In this document: positions 22,213 to 33,963 of the stretch, piece after piece
Numbering within the stretch: the first letter of the stretch is position 1
Layout of the letters: each line of letters begins with the position of its first letter
NCBI GenBank assembly: GCA_022592445.1
Contig: JABYQR010000006.1
Coordinates: 248,001-312,000 of the forward strand
Source: Cytidiella melzeri
Taxonomy: Eukaryota; Basidiomycota; Agaricomycetes; Polyporales; Irpicaceae
Direction: 5' to 3'
Length of the DNA: 64,000 bases
Made by a program: the position numbers and the translations under genes
Notes under the pieces: model-generated
Seen by the model: only the letters and a program-made list of their open reading frames with translations
Database searches by the model: none
Told to the model about the DNA's origin: nothing

Positions 22213-23545
22213 ATGCCTCCCGCTGCTTTACAGCACGTCCTCATGGGCATCCCGCCGTCCCTCCAGTGGCCAGTCAAAATATGCATCTACACCACCGCCG
22301 CGTGTTATGCGCTTTCCATTGCGACCGGCAACGTCTCGCAAGTTGACAGGATATGGACATTCATGCCAACCATCTACACCGCCTATTTTGCTTTGCTTCC
22401 TCTTTGGCCAACTGTGTCGCCTCTGCCACTTTACCCTTTTACGCCAGCAGAGATGGACTCCTCTGTAGCCAACAACTGGAACCCCAGGGCGTTAGTAATG
22501 TTTTGCTTAACTGTGAGTATATGGTCAGACGTCGAAACCCAGACTCACATGTCGTGTTGTAGTTCTTATGGATGTGCCGGTATGTCACCAGATTGCCTGC
22601 GATTTGTTTGTGTATTCAGACTATCCGCCAGCTTGTCATACAATACGTGGCGAAGAGGCTTGTTCAACCTGTGAGCGCGTTCAAGTTCCTGCATGATGCT
22701 GCTAGCAATCTCACGTTTATTCTTGCAGTCATGATGAAGACTACCGTTGGGCAGTTCTCAGAAAGCAGATTCCGCCGTGGCTGTTCCAAGTCACCAACTT
22801 GACTTTCATTGGTATGGCCAAACTCCGTTCCAGATGTGTTGCACTTTCCTGACTCAAACTCGCAGCCGGCATACAAAATGTTATTCTCTTCTTCCTCGGC
22901 ATCCCTACATATATCGCGGTTTGGCAAGAACCTACAGTATTGAGCGTATCCGACTATCTCCTCGCAACGCTTGCAGTAGCTGTTCTTGCTGTTGAATTCA
23001 CCGCCGACAATCAGCAGTATTCCTTCCAGACTTTCAAGCACAGTGGCGAAATATCAAAGAATGACTGGCCGTTTGCTAATCAAGGATGGACTGTCACGGA
23101 CGCCAAGCGCGGTTTCCTCACCAAGGGTCTTTGGGCGTGGTCAAGGCACCCGAATTTTCTTTGCGAACAAATGTTCTGGGTAAGTTGGACTTGACTCTTA
23201 TACAATACATTCATTTCACAATCTTGCGCGCAGATTATCATCACATTTTTCCCCATCCTGGCTCCCGAGTCCCCTGCGGTGACCAACTCTGATACCGCGT
23301 GGACCGCCCTCCTCCCACTTACACCCGCCCTCGTCCTCTGCACGCTCTTCTTCTCATCGACCCTTTTCACAGAAGGCATCTCGCTGTCAAAGTACCCGGA
23401 AGGCTACAAGGCATACCAGCAGCGTGTCGCGATGTTCGTGCCGTTCTTGACTCCGGTTTGGGGGCAATTGTTGCAGGTGCAAGGAAATAAGGAGAAAATT
23501 GACATAATGTTATTTGGGCAGGACTGGCCGCAGAAAATCGAGTGA
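22213..23545 (+). CDS. DUF1295 / steroid-reductase-like multi-pass membrane protein
   Basis: Polytopic membrane protein of the DUF1295 family, related to steroid 5-alpha-reductases and isoprenylcysteine methyltransferases. The ATG at 22213 gives MPPAALQHVLMGIPPSLQWP. The region upstream is open but has no ATG in frame. Exons encode hydrophobic segments around KICIYTTAACYALSIA, TIYTAYFALLPLWPTV and FIAGIQNVILFFLGIPTYIA. The family core is GEISKNDWPFANQGWTVTDA followed by GLWAWSRHPNFLCEQMFWII, then LFTEGISLSKYPEGYKAYQQ and RVAMFVPFLTP. SRHPNF and YPEGYKAY are the recognisable C-terminal motifs that bind cofactor in relatives. The reaction is not known; NADPH-dependent reduction is inference from the superfamily. 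Likely ER. Five or more introns. Confidence 0.87.
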
Positions 23546-23702
23546 TCGTTCGTCTTATAATGTAATGTTGTGTTGTGTAGCTAGCTCCCTTCCGCCTTGT
23601 CATTCAATTTGTGTTTCGCTTTGCATCACCAGATGTTATCTTGATACAAATGCTGATACTGAGAACTCGTCATTTCGTGTGATGCACACCATGAACTAGC
23701 AG

Positions 23703-25215
23703 TCACATTTCATACTGTCTCACGATACCATCATCCCCTGCAGTCCATACGTGCCCCTCACACCCAACCCTCACACACCTCACACCATCGCAGTCCGTTC
23801 CGACGAGTTCCGCCCTCACCGATGGACCTTCTGGTCGTACATTCGCAACGTATGGTAGGCCGTCAGAAGTAGCAATCGCTAGACCTATATCGGGTCCACT
23901 TGGAGAAGAGGTAAAGGCAAGGTCTTCTATAGACGCGCCATTCCGCTTGAACTTAGCAAGAGGTGTGCCTAAGGACCTAGTGTCGTACACCGTCACGATG
24001 CCATTTACTGAGCCAGTGGCGAGCAGACTGTGCGAGGGAGAGTATGCGATAGACTCTAATGACGGGCTTGAAGTGGTGGATGAGTTGGGGGAAAGATAGA
24101 CCGGGAGCTTCGTGCCCAGATCAAACGTCTCGAAGCTCCCGCTTGACAAAGCGCAATAAACAACTTTATCGGCTGTCTCGACTTCTCGTGGGTCCATGGC
24201 TACTGGGACAGCCGAGGAAGTGCCGTTGGGCGGAGGAGCAAAGACACTTTCCGCTTTTTCACCTGCGCTGATGGCATTGACAGAGGTGTAGGCTTGAGTG
24301 TTCATGGTGCGAACTTGGGTGCCGGAAGAAACGTCCCAAAGGCGAAGAGTAGCGTCTTTGGAGGCAGAAAGAATGGTACGGCCGCGCGCAATGATTGCTG
24401 TGGAGGTGACGGAGCGAGTATGCCCTTTGAGCGTTCGAACCGGTGTTATACGAGTCGGGTCGGAGGATAAGGGTGTGGATGTGGGGAGGTCTGCCGGGAG
24501 GACGGACAGGGAGAAATCGGCACTAGATGTCAGGAGGACGCGTGAAGAAGGGAAGAAGCGGAGAGACGTGATAGTGGACAGGTGTGTTCTCCTCGCGACA
24601 CTGTGTCCAACGGAAGAGGACGGCGATATTGGAACGATATACACGGATCCGTCGTCGTATCCCGCTGCGAACTGAGAACCGTCAGGGGCAATGTCGAAGG
24701 CTGAAATCTTCTGATACTGTGCTCGTGTTGGCTGAGTTGAGATTGAGATTGAGTCAAAGTAACAAAAAACATACCACGCCCTTATTTGCTTGTGGTAGGG
24801 GATCTGAGAATGTTTCCGCGGGGATGGAGACCTTGGTATCCGGTATACCTCTCTCATTGCACGCCGCCAAGTAGCTATTTGGCTAGCACGAGAATGAGAG
24901 TCTACAGGCTGAATCGTCAAACTACCTTGCGTATCATCACAGATCACTAACCTCTGCCCCAGCCTTGAACGAGATGCCTTTACGGCCGTTGAAGACCACG
25001 AGATTGCGGTCTCGATCGTTCAATGAGACGTGGACCTCTCCGTGCACAGAATCTTCGCCTGTCTTGTAGAATGACACCCAGAACTTTTCCTCTGGCACAA
25101 AGCCATCGTTAACATCGCGAACGGAGCTCTGGAAGTCGGGCTGGACTGAGCATATTGGGAGGATCAACGGTGTGTCCATGGTGGCCGTTCGAGATAAAGG
25201 TGCCATTGACGCCAT
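23703..25215 (-). CDS. rpn14: WD40 protein, PAAF1/Rpn14-like proteasome assembly factor
   Basis: Beta-propeller protein. The N-terminal exon (25215-about 24956) encodes ILPICSVQPDFQSSVRDVND then VPEEKFWVSFYKTGEDSVHG. The next exons give NSYLAACNERGIPDTKVSIP and then YQKISAFDIAPDGSQFAAGY, which begins the WD repeats. Repeats end with TLKGHTRSVTSTAIIARGRT then LSASKDATLRLWDVSSG, SIAYSPSHSLLATGSVNG and VGCEGHVWTAGDDGIVRQYE. The N-terminal domain plus propeller layout resembles proteasomal ATPase-associated factor 1 / Rpn14, a chaperone of the 19S ATPase ring. That name is by resemblance and less certain than the WD40 fold. It is divergent from the small membrane protein 159 nt away; the start could instead be the Met at 25179. 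Confidence 0.8.
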
Positions 25216-25237
25216 TTGGGCGCTAGTAGCTAACCCT

Positions 25238-25250
25238 CAACTTCAAGTTC
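25238..25250. promoter_or_regulatory. Near-match palindrome CAACTTCAAGTTC
   Basis: Twelve of thirteen bases match the element at 16373, 35504 and 43403. It lies 23 nt upstream of the Rpn14-like start and 125 nt upstream of the divergent gene at 25375. Confidence 0.35.
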
Positions 25251-25374
25251 ATGAACAACAACCTTCGCGAGCTGACCGTCAACATCTGTTCGTGAGGGTG
25301 GGTCTCGTCCGGCTCCTACCTTAGTACTGCAACGTTCCACTCACCACTCGATAAACCATTATCAAGGACGCGAC

Positions 25375-25881
25375 ATGTCTGGCCTGGCAGAGACAGTAAT
25401 GCCTGCTACAGGAACCCAAGTAGCCGTCTCACAAACCCCGCCCATCGTAGAACTATTCCAGTTCGCCTACAAGCTCGCGGGGTCAACTCTCGCGGTCGTC
25501 TGGACGGTGGCAACGTATCTCTTCAAGGTGCTGCGCACAGCGAGTCTGCCATTCACTGCCCTTTTCTCTACGCTTTACGGGCCAATATCTTACGTTCTCG
25601 CGCCTTTCGTACTGTCGATCACTATCCTCGTCAATGCTCTGGTCATCATACCTTACACCATCCTCCAGAGTATCCTGTCCGCCGTGTACCCGCTCTATGC
25701 CTTCCTCGTTGTATCTCTGGTTTTTGCTACCGGAATTGCTCTGTGCGCGCGAGGAGTCAGTCATCTGGGCAAAAACGCCTTGGCTTATACCGTAAACGAC
25801 GCGGTCGCTGCGCCGTCCGCATCGAAGAAATCCAAACAAACACGTCCCAAGAAAGTCAGCATCAAAGAAGAGCACTCTTGA
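25375..25881 (+). CDS. Small hydrophobic membrane protein, unknown function
   Basis: Intronless frame of 168 codons starting MSGLAETVMPATGTQVAVSQ. Residues 25-125 are strongly hydrophobic, with likely membrane segments near LAGSTLAVVWTVATYLFKVL, LAPFVLSITILVNALVIIPY and LYAFLVVSLVFATGIALCAR. A short cytosolic tail is Lys-rich: SKKSKQTRPKKVSIKEEHS. Intronless genes are rare in this window. I do not recognise the family; the hydrophobic hairpins and short tails would suit an ER or lipid-droplet protein, but that is speculation. It is divergent from the Rpn14-like gene. Confidence 0.72.
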   Translation: MSGLAETVMPATGTQVAVSQTPPIVELFQFAYKLAGSTLAVVWTVATYLFKVLRTASLPFTALFSTLYGPISYVLAPFVLSITILVNALVIIPYTILQSILSAVYPLYAFLVVSLVFATGIALCARGVSHLGKNALAYTVNDAVAAPSASKKSKQTRPKKVSIKEEHS

Positions 25882-26363
25882 ATTCCGGGACATTTTTATC
25901 TGCTAGGCACGTACGCTTACATCGCTTGATAATTGACAAGCAAGGCTTACAGACGAAGATAGTCCACTCAAGCTTGAAGCGTGTACTTCTTGGAACTGTG
26001 ATGTTTTGTTCGACAAAGGACATGTTCGCGACAACAATTACGACTGCATGAGCGCATGGAACCCCGACGTATTTTACCCTGCGATTTGTATTTATTGCGG
26101 ATTGTGAAGCACGGCAGTTGCAAAGACTTTGCACCCAACTTGATTGTTGAACTTGTACTACGTATGTAAATTGTGTCTGAACCTTTCTACGTGCTTTGTC
26201 GTTTTATCCGTTGTTTCTCTGCCTACTTAGAAGAGAAAGTACGGTAGAGTCGTTCAGGGTAAGAAATGTACGTAATGATAATTAGGCGTAGCGCCGGGGA
26301 AGTCGCAAGTGAACTTTTAAAAATGGCGGGAGTGATTCGACTGACTCACCCTCCTCAACCACC
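25882..26363. other. Intergenic region upstream of ilv5
   Basis: Holds the ilv5 promoter. No clear TATA box and no coding exon recognised. Confidence 0.4.
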
Positions 26364-27881
26364 ATGTCCTTCGCCTCTCGCTCAGCTCAGGCTCTCCGTG
26401 CCGCTTCGCGTCGTGCCCCCCGTAACGTCGCCAACGTTGCCTTCAAGACGCAGGTCGCGTCGTACTCACTCCTTGCACGCAACGCTGTCGCAGCTTCGAC
26501 TAAGAAGTCTGCTGTCCAGGTCAGTGAATACGTGGAACAATGTCGTTGAAGCCGCTGACTCTTTTCTGTACAGACTACCGTTCGCGGTGTCAAGACTTTG
26601 GACTTTGCAGGCACGAAGGAGGTTGTCTACGAGCGCAGTGACTGGCCTCTTGCCAAGCTCCAAGATTACTTCAAGAATGACACTCTTGCCCTCATTGGCT
26701 ATGGTTCTCAAGGCCACGGACAGGGCCTCAATGCCCGTGACAATGGCTTGAATGTCATCGTTGGTGTTCGTGAGGGAGGCGAGTCTTGGAAGCAAGCCAT
26801 TGAAGATGGCTGGGTAAGTGCACGTCACCGCTCAGTTTTCATCACAAGTCATTGAAATGTGTGGATCCTGTTTCATAGGTGCCAGGAGAGACTCTTTTCC
26901 CCATTGAGGAGGCTATCAACAAGGGAACCATCATTATGAACCTTCTGTCTGACGCTGCTCAGTCGCAGACATGGCCTCAGCTCGCACCCTTGATCACCAA
27001 GGGCAAGACCCTGTACTTCTCTCACGGTTTCTCCGTGGTTTACAAGGAAGACACCAAGGTCATTCCTCCGACTGACGTCGATGTTATCCTTGTTGCGCCC
27101 AAGGGTTCCGGCCGTACCGTTCGGACGCTGTTCAAGGAGGGTCGTGGCATCAACTCATCCGTTGCTGTGTGGCAAGACGTCACTGGCAAAGCCAAGGAAA
27201 AGGCCGTTGCTCTTGGTGTTGCTGTTGGCTCAGGGTACATGTATGAGACCACTTTTGAGAAGGAGGTATACTCCGACTTGTATGGTGAACGTGGTGTCGT
27301 GAGTGTTTACTTCTGCATCGTGTGTATATTAGACAGTGGCTGACGCGTGCTTCTTCGCGTTTCAGTTGATGGGTGCCATTCAGGGTCTTTTCCTTGCTCA
27401 GTACAAGGTTCTCCGTGCTAACGGCCATTCCCCGTCGGAAGCATTCAACGAGACCGTGGAGGAGGCCACTCAATCTCTCTACCCCCTCATTGGCCAGTAT
27501 GGGTACGTGAATGTATTTTTGAATTTTGCTTCCATACTTACCTATGAGTAGTATGGACTACATGTACAACGCGTGTTCCACTACTGCCCGCCGCGGTGCT
27601 CTTGACTGGGCACCTATCTTCGAGAAGACCAACCTTCCCGTCTTCGAGAAGCTGTACGAGAGCGTCAAGAACGGTACAGAAACTCGCAAATCTCTGGAAT
27701 ACAACGGTCGCTCGACTTACCGTCAGGACCTTGCGAAAGAGCTTAAAGAAATCGATGACCAGGAGATTTGGCGTGCAGGTATATATAATTCAATTCTTCA
27801 TTGGACATGATGTTTACTGACATTGTTACGTGTTTTCTAGGCAAGGTCGTTCGCTCTCTTCGTCCTGACACTCTGAAGTAA
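26364..27881 (+). CDS. ilv5: Ketol-acid reductoisomerase, mitochondrial
   Basis: Second enzyme of valine and isoleucine synthesis; Mg-dependent isomerisation and NADPH reduction of acetohydroxyacids. The first exon (26364-26519) encodes a presequence, MSFASRSAQALRAASRRAPR, rich in Ala, Arg and Ser. The Rossmann domain shows DTLALIGYGSQGHGQGLNAR then GLNVIVGVREGGESWKQAIE. NLLSDAAQSQTWPQLAPLIT, LYFSHGFSVVYKEDTKVIPP and DVILVAPKGSGRTVRTLFKE follow. The knotted C-terminal domain contains YSDLYGERGVLMGAIQGLFL and the metal-binding region NETVEEATQSLYPLIGQYGM. The end is SLRPDTLK then TAA at 27879-27881. Five introns. Motif order and length match fungal Ilv5. Confidence 0.97.
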
Positions 27882-28804
27882 AATGTATGCGCGCTTTTAA
27901 TGGCGAACATACCTAAAAGTACTCTGGTACACTACTGTATCTTATACTCTCGTTCAATACATTGGCTATTCGGAGGCTTAGTTTTGTCTCAGGGCTGCGG
28001 ACAAGCCAGATAATCAATCTGTGCCTCTTCTACCCACAACAAAGTGTGCTGTTTTCTATGGTATTGCACCTGTTGTTACGTACAAAGAGGTGAGTTATGT
28101 GCGTCGGTGAATGCAAGCCAGTTCCAAGCGACAACCCTGGAGGCGTCTTTATGACCTGTTGCAGAATCGGCTGCGATATCCTAGCGCACGGTTCACGCAA
28201 TGTCATGGCCAAGAGCCGAGTCATGAAACAAGATTGGGCGGTCTTGAAGAGCTCTTGTGAGTCATGTGTGTGCCAACCCAAGCAAGAGCACTGTTACAGT
28301 AACGCACCGGAACTCGAGCCGGTGGCGCTAACCAACATGAGTATGAATGCAGCAATGATATGAATCTTGCTAACCTCTGTTGAACATCCGATGATCATCT
28401 GAGCGGCGCTGAAGAGGGAGAAAGGTCTCACAGACTACGCCGCTGAACATGTGCGATATTGTGAAACGCGGAGACAGTGACACCTGCATCGGACAATGGA
28501 TACTTCTACCCTACAGCAAATATATAAATCAGTCCTTCGGGAGGCGATGAAAGGTAGTAAGAATAAGTACCAGGGAAGACGACCAAGTATTGGGCCTATT
28601 TTTTGCGCTACAGAGACACGTCTATTTAGCTATGCTCGTAGTCAAGATCGCAGGCCGCACTATCCGGGGTCCTCGACGTCACCATCCGGGGTCCCGGATT
28701 AGCGAGACGTGTTTGTTGGGCGTCCTACTTACTCGCTGAGAGGTCGTCGATAACAGCGCCATTCCTCTGTTCTTGTCGTCCACGTACTCTCCTCGTCCGT
28801 CGCG
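27882..28804. other. Intergenic region
   Basis: Between ilv5 and the Zn2Cys6 gene, over 900 nt. Short open frames on both strands lack domain features. No repeats or RNA genes recognised. Confidence 0.45.
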
Positions 28805-31800
28805 ATGGCGCACATGATACCTCAGCACCAAGAAATGAACATACAAGGACATCCTAGTCACCCAACTCTACAGGCAGCACTCCAGATCGACCCCAATCAC
28901 CCGCCACCACCACACATGCAAGCGCAGCAGGGTCCCGCGCAGTCGAACACCAGGAAGCGCAAGAAAGTCGAAGGAGAAAATGGCGAGCCTTCTACTCCTG
29001 CAGAGCCAAGACGGTTGAGGAGGTCTCATGAAGCATGCGCACGGTGCAGAAGCAAGAAAATTAAGGCAAGTCCCGTCGGGCGACACCGACGGCAAATTCC
29101 CGTCGCCTCGCCTCTCTCTACCCGTTTGATCTCTTCACTCATCTGACTCCGCGAACAACAGTGCGACTCGAAACACCCAAGATGCACAGCATGTGCCTCT
29201 GCGGGTGTACAATGCCAGCAGGAGGACAGACACAGGCAGGCTTTGGTCGACAGAGGTCACACCGAACACGTCGAACGCCAGAACCAGTTGTGCGCCGCGC
29301 TGCTCAAGCGCCATTACCCAAATTTTGACCTCAACGATTTGGAGGCCATCGCCGCTAGAGAAGGGATTGAGATTGAGCAAGTCGAGACAAGCAGCGTTGC
29401 GGGTGGATACGCGTTCGCACAGAATGGTACGCCTCTGTCTACCCATGCGGCCTTTCCACTACGTTCTGAAGCCCACCCCGGTGAAGGTTCTCCCCGAGGT
29501 TTTCCACCGTTCCAACCTCCTCCTGGTCAGTCCATGATGCCGCCGCCTCCTGGCTATCCGGCTCCCTTGCCGCTACCATACGGCTATCACCCCGCAGCAC
29601 ACGTGATGCCTCCTCCTGGCTACAACCCCCACATCCATCCAGCCTTTCAACAGCAGTCACCACCGCACGCATCGGTCCATGTCCCGAATCCTTCGACGCA
29701 AGAGCCACGCGGATCAGAGCCCCTCCCGCACGATCTTTGGAGCACTCAAGTGAGCGATTCAACGTCTGACGGTGTGCACGGATACTCAGTCTACCTCTTT
29801 AAGGCATTGGCGAAAGCATTTGGCGTTAATCCTGCTATAGTGGGCGACCTGAAACTCGCACCAGCTACTCTCGATAGCGAAGATCTAGCCGTCGGACTAA
29901 CCGGTCTGGCCTCGCGTCGCGACAATCCAGTGCCTGAGGATCCCCGCGATCCAGCCAAGTGGATTTCCGTCCCTATTTGTACCAATACCGCTATGTCTCC
30001 CACAGTTTCAACAGGCAGTAGCTCGAAACTTGGCCCAATCGTTGATTCCAAGCCGTTCGTTGTTTGGCTCCCGAAGGATCGCAACATGGTTCAACAGGTG
30101 ATCGACGTGTACTTCACTCGCTTGAATGTTCACCGCCCGGTCTTCTCGCGAAGTTCGTTTGAGTCTAGTTTGGATGCTCTCTACAAGGGTACAGCATCAT
30201 ATGATCCTGGCTTCCTGTGCAGTGCCTACCTGATCATGGCACTCGGTACTCTCAGCGATTTGAATCACAGGGTCATTTCTCAAGAATTGTCGTCCGGCTC
30301 ATCTGCGCTGCAAAAGGTACTGCCTATTGACTGGCCGGGCCACGAGGAATTTTTTGGTTCTGCCTTGGCGGTCAAACCGGAATTGCGGGTTACTATATCT
30401 AGCCTGCAAGCTCTGATCCTGCTGCACTGGTATTTGTACACTGAAGTAAGTCGTGGCTAACAGACCCATGAAGCGTTGGCTGACATCCTCACAGCGACAA
30501 GGGCGAAGCCTTTGGCGTTTGGTTGGAAGCTTTGTCCGACTGGCCGTTGAGTTGGGCCTCCACCACGATCCCACCATTATACCCGTTGAAGACGTTTCGA
30601 ACCCGACTGGGCAGCCTCCGCCACCAGTCTTCTCTGAAGAGGAATGCCAGCTGCGCATTCGCCTTTGGGCGATTGTCCTCTTACACGACCGTGGAACATC
30701 TATTCTGCTGGGACGTCCGTTAGCCATTGCCCCGTACGATTCAAATACACCACGTCCATCAGCTAGCAAAGGCAACGGAATATCCGAGCACTTCGTCCTC
30801 TCTGCCCCTATCGTCGAGATTCAAGCAGATATCATCAACTCGCTATATGCTCCTACTCGTCAGTCCGCCGACAGCATTGTTCGTAACGCTCAGCGTATTA
30901 CGAAGAGTATCCGTCACTTCATTCGCCAGCTGCCTGAGGGTTACAGATACTACTTCCAGGATACAGAGAGTTGGGACACAGAAAAAAGGACGAAGCTTGT
31001 AGAGAATATCACTGAAGATCAAGGGCTGACACTGCTCAAGATCGGCATCTCCCGAATACTCCTTTTACGAGCCTTGTTTAGCTCGAAGGAAATTCCTTTC
31101 CAGTCAAGGCAGACCGCATTGATGGATGGTGAGTCGTTAAAACACTGAAAATTTGGTGGCAACACCGATGACGATGCCTTTCTAGCTATCGTCACATCGC
31201 ACAATGTCATAATCGTACACCAGCAGCTGATCAAATTTCCCGATATCGCCTTCTTCGTCTCCCCCATTCCACTACACATCGCGGCGATGGTCATTCTGTA
31301 CGGTCACATGTCGAAGTGCCAGCGTTTGTCTCGCGATGTAGCCCTTGAGGATGTGTGGATGGCACTGCAAATGCTTCCGAAGTTCCGGTGGCGATGGGAG
31401 CGAAAGGATATGAAGGGTGGTCACCCACTTATCGCTACACTCGCTGAGCAAGTTCTCAAGGTCAGCTTGGACACGGTTTCGCCGACCACACCTCCTATGT
31501 TGCTTCTCGAAGCGCACGGTGATAGTGCTGACGGCGCGTTGTCGCCCAAGTCGTATTCAACGCTACCTACTACACCCACCACAGGTCCAGCGCATTACTC
31601 TCCGATTCAATACGCCAAACCGTCTCCTACTTCCGGACCTGCTGTCATTGGCGGTATGACCAAGGATAACGGCAGTCCTGCTCAGGACAGTGGTCGGGAC
31701 GAGAAGCTTGCCGAGGTGCCCTCAGGCTTGTTCTATCCCTTCTTCCCGGAAAGCACTGGCGCCTCGGCTGCGTCTATCCTCAGCGCGCAGCCGATGGGGA

Positions 31801-32019
31801 ACTATGGGTACCAGCCATCCCAACACTCATACGTTTTAGAAGAGAAGGACCCTTCGCTCGTGCAAGCAACAGGTCCGGGGATGCACATGTGGCACTCGAG
31901 TACTGTGAGTAGTGTTGCACGACATCTACATCTCATTGCGTTTATGCTGACGTGTGTTTTGTGATTAGCAGCATGACGCTCGTACTATGGCACCTTACCA
32001 AGGGCTCCCGCATGTTTAG
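28805..32019 (+). CDS. Zn2Cys6 fungal transcription factor
   Basis: Nuclear DNA-binding regulator. A His/Pro/Gln-rich N-terminus and basic stretch (NTRKRKKVEG) precede the binuclear zinc cluster HEACARCRSKKIKCDSKHP then RCTACASAGVQCQQED, spacing C-x2-C-x6-C-x6-C-x2-C-x6-C. The intron inside this cluster (29066-29161) starts with GC, not GT. A Pro-rich region follows. The fungal-specific regulatory domain includes FVVWLPKDRNMVQQVIDVYF, LNVHRPVFSRSSFESSLDAL, AYLIMALGTLSDLN and GRSLWRLVGSFVRLAVELGL then HHDPT. The C-terminus is low complexity and ends with a short last exon to TAG 32017-32019 (YQGLPHV). Target genes cannot be read from the window; there is no adjacent cluster to suggest them. 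Confidence 0.9.
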
Positions 32020-32641
32020 GATGGACATCGTTTTGCTTGTTTTTGGAGTCTCGTATGCGACGTCCTCTCTCCGTTTCGTTGGCCTATTTATCTGTATGTG
32101 AAATTTTCCAGCTGTCTGTTCATTTCTCTCCACATATATGCTATCTCAGCGTTGCGTGCTGTATTTTTTTCTGTGTGAGTATTGTTTGTGGAGGATCTCC
32201 AGACTCCTGATTCTTTGTAGTGTAGAGAACCTTGTTGTAGGTTATGCCATTGCGGAATGCTATGTCTTTCGCTGCTTTTTTATGCGCTTGTTGCGTTCAG
32301 AGAACTGGACAAGGACCTCGGCATTAGGGTATACGCCAAGGAGATGGGGATGAGCACGAGAACATTACGGTATCAATGATGCGTGAATTCTGTGTATAAG
32401 TACATGCCAAGATAGACAGAGATGACCGAGTACACGACAGCGATGACATGATAAAGAGATACAGATCTAAACACTCAGTGACTTTTGTAGTGACTACATA
32501 AGAGAGAGGGTATTGCATATGACATGCGCAGAGGAGAGAAGATTCTAGATGGAATGATACAACATATTATTCCTGATACGCGTTATGAATAAATAGGGTA
32601 CGATAAGAGGTTTGGGGGATGCAGTCTAGAAGTGAACGTCT
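32020..32641. other. Convergent intergenic region
   Basis: About 620 nt of AT-richer sequence between the 3' ends of two converging genes. Probably 3' UTRs and terminators; no exon recognised. Confidence 0.45.
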
Positions 32642-33877
32642 TCATAGAAAATGTTCCACCTTTTCGATCAGTAAGGCAGAGTTCCGAAGGAGGGAGTGTA
32701 CGCGGCGGTTGAGGAGAACGCTTCCGTCAGCGTTGCCTCCACGGTCTTGGTCCCGTTGTTCTTGGATGGCGCGTTCTATAGCTATTGGAAGGGAAATGGC
32801 GATTCGTGTGAGCTCAAGAGTGAGTCGTGAGCGCCGTCTGAGGTCAAAGTAGGATAGTTCGCGAAACGCGCACTGGACTTCGAGGAGCCGGGAGACTTCG
32901 GAGTGAAGGGCGAAGACGCAGGCACGGCACGCTGCGGGTGATGAATGATAAGCTTACCAACAACTTTAGTGACATAGTGATTCTCACCAAGAGCCCGCTC
33001 TCGAATGCCATTCAGTGTGTGCAGAACCGTCTCTATGCCGTCCTCGCCGATCCGAAGCGATGGGTTCAGGTCGTTGACTGCTCCTGAATAATAGACACAT
33101 CAGCGCATGCTTGCACACGATGTTGTCAGGTTGATGTGCTCACGCAGTAGTGTGCGAACAGTCTCTAGATCTCCCTCCAAGAAGTCGTTGATAACGCCGA
33201 GTATGACGCCACGAAACGTCTCTTCTGCGTGCGCGTATGGGCGCGCGGAGAAGAAGTCATGCACAGCCGTGGCCGGTCGTGAGTCGTACAGTCGCTTTGA
33301 GGATGGTGTACCGAGTACGTCGTAGGCAACTGTCACTTTTTGAAAGGCTTGTGTGGCTTCAGGGTTGCCCGGGAACTTGCTGCAATTTGACAATCAGTGA
33401 ATAGCTGCCCACATTTCTCGCCGATCATATCATGAACGCACTCTGGATGGCACGCTTTACTGCGAGAGAGATAGGCACGTCTCAGGGAGAGCCTGTCTAT
33501 CTGTGCTTTTCGCTGTATCCCCAAGATCCGATAGAGATCATCATGCGAGAGTATTTCTTGAATGACGGCGTAGTTTTTTCTAGCGATTGGCGAGCACTGC
33601 GCTGAAGCAGATGATGTTTCACCAAAGTCTGACGCTATCGACGAAGAAGATGTTGAAGCAGACGACGCGCTGAAATTTGAGTCCTCTGAGGGGTCAATCT
33701 CTCCGTTCGTCCATGCAAGTGGTTTCGGGAGGAGGTTGTCCGTAACTGGGTCCTCGTCTTCGTCGACGGGCAAGTAGAAGTAGGTTGTCGCTAGAGGCGT
33801 TGGTCAGACTCGAACGGCGCATGCTAAGGGGGATACGCACCAGAGTGAATGAGCTTGGACGAGATGGAGGAGAACAT
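32642..33877 (-). CDS. J-domain (DnaJ-like) protein
   Basis: Hsp70 co-chaperone type protein. A short first exon (33877-about 33840) encodes MFSSISSKLIHS and joins to ATTYFYLPVDEDEDPVTDN. A Ser-rich acidic linker leads into the J domain: DDLYRILGIQRKAQIDRLSL, RRAYLSRSKACHPDKFPGNP, then QKVTVAYDVLGTPSSKRLYD. The key HPD is intact only after splicing, because its Asp codon is split by the intron near 33380-33440. The rest is helical: FFSARPYAHAEETFRGVILG, RAVNDLNPSLRIGEDGIETV and an Arg/Leu-rich tail ending LLIEKVEHFL (stop 32642-32644). No Cys-rich zinc domain, so it is not a class I DnaJ. The J domain is preceded by about 110 residues. Specific client unknown. Five exons by eye. Confidence 0.86.
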
Positions 33878-33963
33878 CGTCGTCAAGTGGGAAGAGCTTG
33901 GGCTTGTTTCGCATGTGATTGTTGTATTGCGCACAGCTGAGATCCAGATCTTAGCAACAGGGT

